Below, piece after piece: positions 61,753-64,000 of a stretch of 64,000 bases of DNA; positions within the stretch are counted from its first letter, which is position 1; each line of letters begins with the position of its first letter. Position numbers and translations under genes: made by a program. Where the stretch lies: assembly GCA_034336665.1 (NCBI GenBank), contig CM067572.1:1109786-1173785 (forward strand), given 5' to 3'. Below the pieces are notes generated by a model. That model was given only the letters and a program-made list of their open reading frames with translations. It did no database searches and was not told where the DNA came from. Origin of the DNA: Luscinia megarhynchos (taxonomy: Eukaryota > Chordata > Aves > Passeriformes > Turdidae).

Positions 61753-62012
61753 CGGGCCCGCGCTCTGAGGCGATGGCGGCGGGCGGGAAGGGCAGGGCCG
61801 GGCCGGGGCTGCGGGCATGGCGCGGGCGTGGCGCTGCTCCGCTCGTCCCGCCTGTCCCGGGCATCCCGCTGCTCCATTCCTCCCTCCCCGCCCGCAGGGT
61901 GTCCATCGAGGCCAGCCCGCCCGATGCCACAGCGCTGCAGATCCATCCGTGCCCGCCCCGCTCGGGTCCGTGTCGCCGGGGCCGCTCCCGATGCCGTTCC
62001 CGTTTTTTATTC

Positions 62013-62084
62013 CGGTTGTAATTCCCGTGTCCTGCCTCTCTCGTTCCCGTTGTAATTCCCGTGTCCTGCCTCTCCCGTTCCCGT
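62013..62084. repeat. Two-copy tandem duplication at the edge of the CpG island
   Basis: GTTGTAATTCCCGTGTCCTG continuing CCTCTC occurs twice, about 33 bp apart (near 62016 and 62049), each followed by CGTTCCCGT. Confidence 0.9.
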
Positions 62085-62261
62085 GGCTGCCCCGAGGATC
62101 CTCCGGCTCCCCGGTTCCTCAGGGAAGAGGGGGAATGGCAGCCCCGTTCCTGCAGGGATGCGGCTCCCGGCATGGGATGCTGGGCTCTCCAGAAACGCTC
62201 TTCCTTCTCCTCTTTTGCTCTGTTTATTATTCTTGATAAAACCATAAATTCCCAGATGACA

Positions 62262-62332
62262 GAGTCATAGAACCGGTACTGGTTTGAGCTGAAGGAGATC
62301 ATCAGGCTCATCCCATTCCTGCCCTTCCACTA
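62262..62332 (-). repeat. CR1 3' tail, diverged
   Basis: AGAGTCATAGAACCGGTACT and GGAGATCATCAGGCTCATCC fit the reverse-complement CR1 tail. Confidence 0.65.
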
Positions 62333-64000
62333 TCCCGGGTTTAAGATAAATTCGGATTGTCCTCCAGGAACCAGCTTTGGTTTCCAGGTGAAATCTGGCC
62401 AAGCAGAATTCACAACCAGACGCATCTAAAATGCTTTCAGAGAACATTTTAAGCCAAATTCCAGTGACCAGGTTAACACTGGGACATGCTTGCAGAAGCC
62501 TCCACAGCCCAGCTCCACCTTTTCCTCCCCCAGCAGGAATTAAACGCTTAACTCTGTAAAACTTTTGGGGCTTGAGCTGTTCTTGAGTGCAGTTTAAAGA
62601 CCTTGCACACCAGCCAAACACACATCTGACATCCTCAAGCATCACTTGCAGCCCGGTTGTTTGACATCCAAAGCTCAGGGATGCTCACGGCAGCTGGAGA
62701 GGCAGAGGAGCAAATCTCCCAAATCCCAGGGAAAACCTGCATTCCCTTGTCTGCTGTTCCTCAGCACGTGGATTTCACCAGTATATATTTCTGTTTACTC
62801 ACTCCAGAATAAAATATTAAATTAGAAAAAAAGGTTGCTGATTCCTTATTCCTTATTCCTTACTCCTTTCTCCTTATTCCTAAATACCTTGGACCACAGC
62901 AGTGTTTTTTGTAGCTGTTCAAGCACTAAACCTTGGCAGAAAGGGATGATGCCAAAGGTCCAAGGTCACACCTTCACTGGAACTTTTCCATTTTTTAACC
63001 AGTATTTGAGCAGCAATCAAAGAAAGAATGTGAGGTTACAAGCAAAGAATTGTTATAGGAACATAAACCATTTTTAATAGAATTTTATAATTTGGGGGTT
63101 GGAACTGGATGATCTTTAAGATCCAACACAAACCATTCTATGCTTTTCTCATCACTGACAACTTTAATACTGTGGGAAGCAAAGAAATGTTCTGGCAGTC
63201 TCCTTATTCTCTTTTTATGTGGAATTCCTGGGTTTGCTCTTGCTGGGACAGGACATTTTGCCAGGGATTTAAGAAAAGTAGCAATTTTTGTAATACTAAA
63301 ATTATAGTCTCAGGGACTGGCAACACAAATATTCTGCTGCATAAATATTGAATAATAACAACCCCAAAAAAATCAAATTTAAATACCATGTCCTGTTTTA
63401 GTGAGTCTGCTCCACTGCACAGTGCCAGAATTGGATAAAAATACTTGAAATACTACTTGCAACATTTTTTTTTAACTTTGAAAGTTATTTTCAAAGATGG
63501 CTACAAAGTCTAATAACTTCTCCAGTATAAGCAGGATAAACTGAATATATCCTCAGGCTCAGGTGATTTCTCAGTCTATAAATGTATGTTGGATTTTTAT
63601 TGTTTAATTGGTTTAGGTCCAATGATGACAGTTCTCTGGAGAGGCAGCCAATTCCTGCAGGAAACTTGTTCCAGCATTTAAAGCCACAAAAACCTGAAGT
63701 CTCATGGAAAGAAAAAGGAGTTTCTGGCCAACGAGCAAAGCAACTCCTAATTTTACAGAGAATGATGCCCTGTGAAAACAAATTTTGAAGCTTTTTCAGG
63801 ATTTGAAGAGTTTGGTGCATAATGGTGGCATCATTTAGGGAATTTTGGGGGTAGGATCACCCTACATTTGCCTTGTGCAAGTTTTTTATGCTTCCCATGT
63901 TTCCTGTGGAGTGTTAAATAATACAAAGTGTTTGACACTGTGTTGAGTCACTGGTTAGACTGGATGGATTTTAGTGACTTCAAAGCTCACCTGGAATCTG
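62333..64000. other. Right end of window
   Basis: Mostly AT-rich unique DNA. A short CR1 tail is at 63093-63143 (GGGGGTTGGAACTGGATGAT) and a small (TTATTCC)n patch at 62840-62881. In the last 15 bases the minus strand reads CAGATTCCAG/GTGAG, a possible donor at 63991 whose exon would lie outside. Confidence 0.45.

Larger units (their letters stand above)
61675..62110. promoter_or_regulatory. CpG island, strongest in the window
   Basis: Very dense CpG and GC (CACGGCCGCCCTCAGGCGGG, GCCCGCCCGCCGCC, GGGCGTGGCGC), ending in a repeat of GTTGTAATTCCCGTGTCCTG. This is the hallmark of a vertebrate promoter. It could serve VEPH1 (minus, 14 kb from its start codon) or an unseen gene to the right. Frames across it (MAAGGKGRAGP..., MARAWRCSARP...) match nothing I know. 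Confidence 0.7.

Noticed and set aside
61656..62311. Frames of 121-196 codons across the CpG island
   Set aside because: High GC suppresses stop codons, so open frames are expected. None resembles a known protein, and one is built partly on a small tandem duplication.
1..64000. tRNA, rRNA or other structured RNA genes
   Set aside because: I looked for tRNA box A/B patterns and found no convincing pair by eye. A tRNAscan or Infernal run would be decisive.

Overview
This window is vertebrate nuclear DNA from a bird, most likely a songbird. The evidence is spliced genes with GT-AG introns, more than twenty CR1 LINE 3' fragments in both orientations, solo LTRs of the kind seen in passerine genomes, and many tandem repeats. 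There is nothing bacterial or viral apart from old LTR copies. The species cannot be read from the sequence.

Two protein-coding genes are recognisable. VEPH1 (vertebrate homologue of Drosophila melted) runs on the minus strand. Eleven coding exons, from the start codon at 47698 to position 2668, join in one open frame of 702 codons plus one base. The exons that would encode the C-terminal PH domain lie beyond the left edge. PTX3 (long pentraxin 3) runs on the plus strand in three coding exons (35316-35454, 35920-36438, 39417-40030). It sits inside the VEPH1 intron between coding exons 3 and 4, in antisense, which is the nested arrangement known from mammals. The PTX3 product is 423 aa. Its pentraxin domain aligns with human without gaps, but its N-terminal region is about 42 residues longer.

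Layout from left to right: 1-30 kb holds VEPH1 coding exons 11 to 5, with LTRs, CR1 copies and long minisatellites. 30-44 kb holds exons 4 and 3 with PTX3 between them. 44-48 kb holds exons 2 and 1. 48-64 kb has no recognised coding exon. It holds two CpG-enriched patches with possible minus-strand 5' untranslated exons (about 49.1-49.3 kb and 57.2-57.7 kb) and one strong CpG island at 61.7-62.1 kb with a CTCF-like motif.

The most unusual feature is the position of the tandem repeats. Five of the eleven VEPH1 coding exons (4, 6, 8, 9 and 10) have a minisatellite within about 15-140 bp of a splice site. Each repeat has a different unit, and several are made of splicing-signal-like motifs: a C-rich/CACA array, G-triplets, repeated TTTCAG acceptors, and pyrimidine/CTAAT units. 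Exons 4, 6 and 8 are also unusually GC-rich. No novel multi-gene system was found. The strongest leads are this exon-proximal repeat pattern, the bird-specific changes in PTX3, and the candidate upstream promoters.
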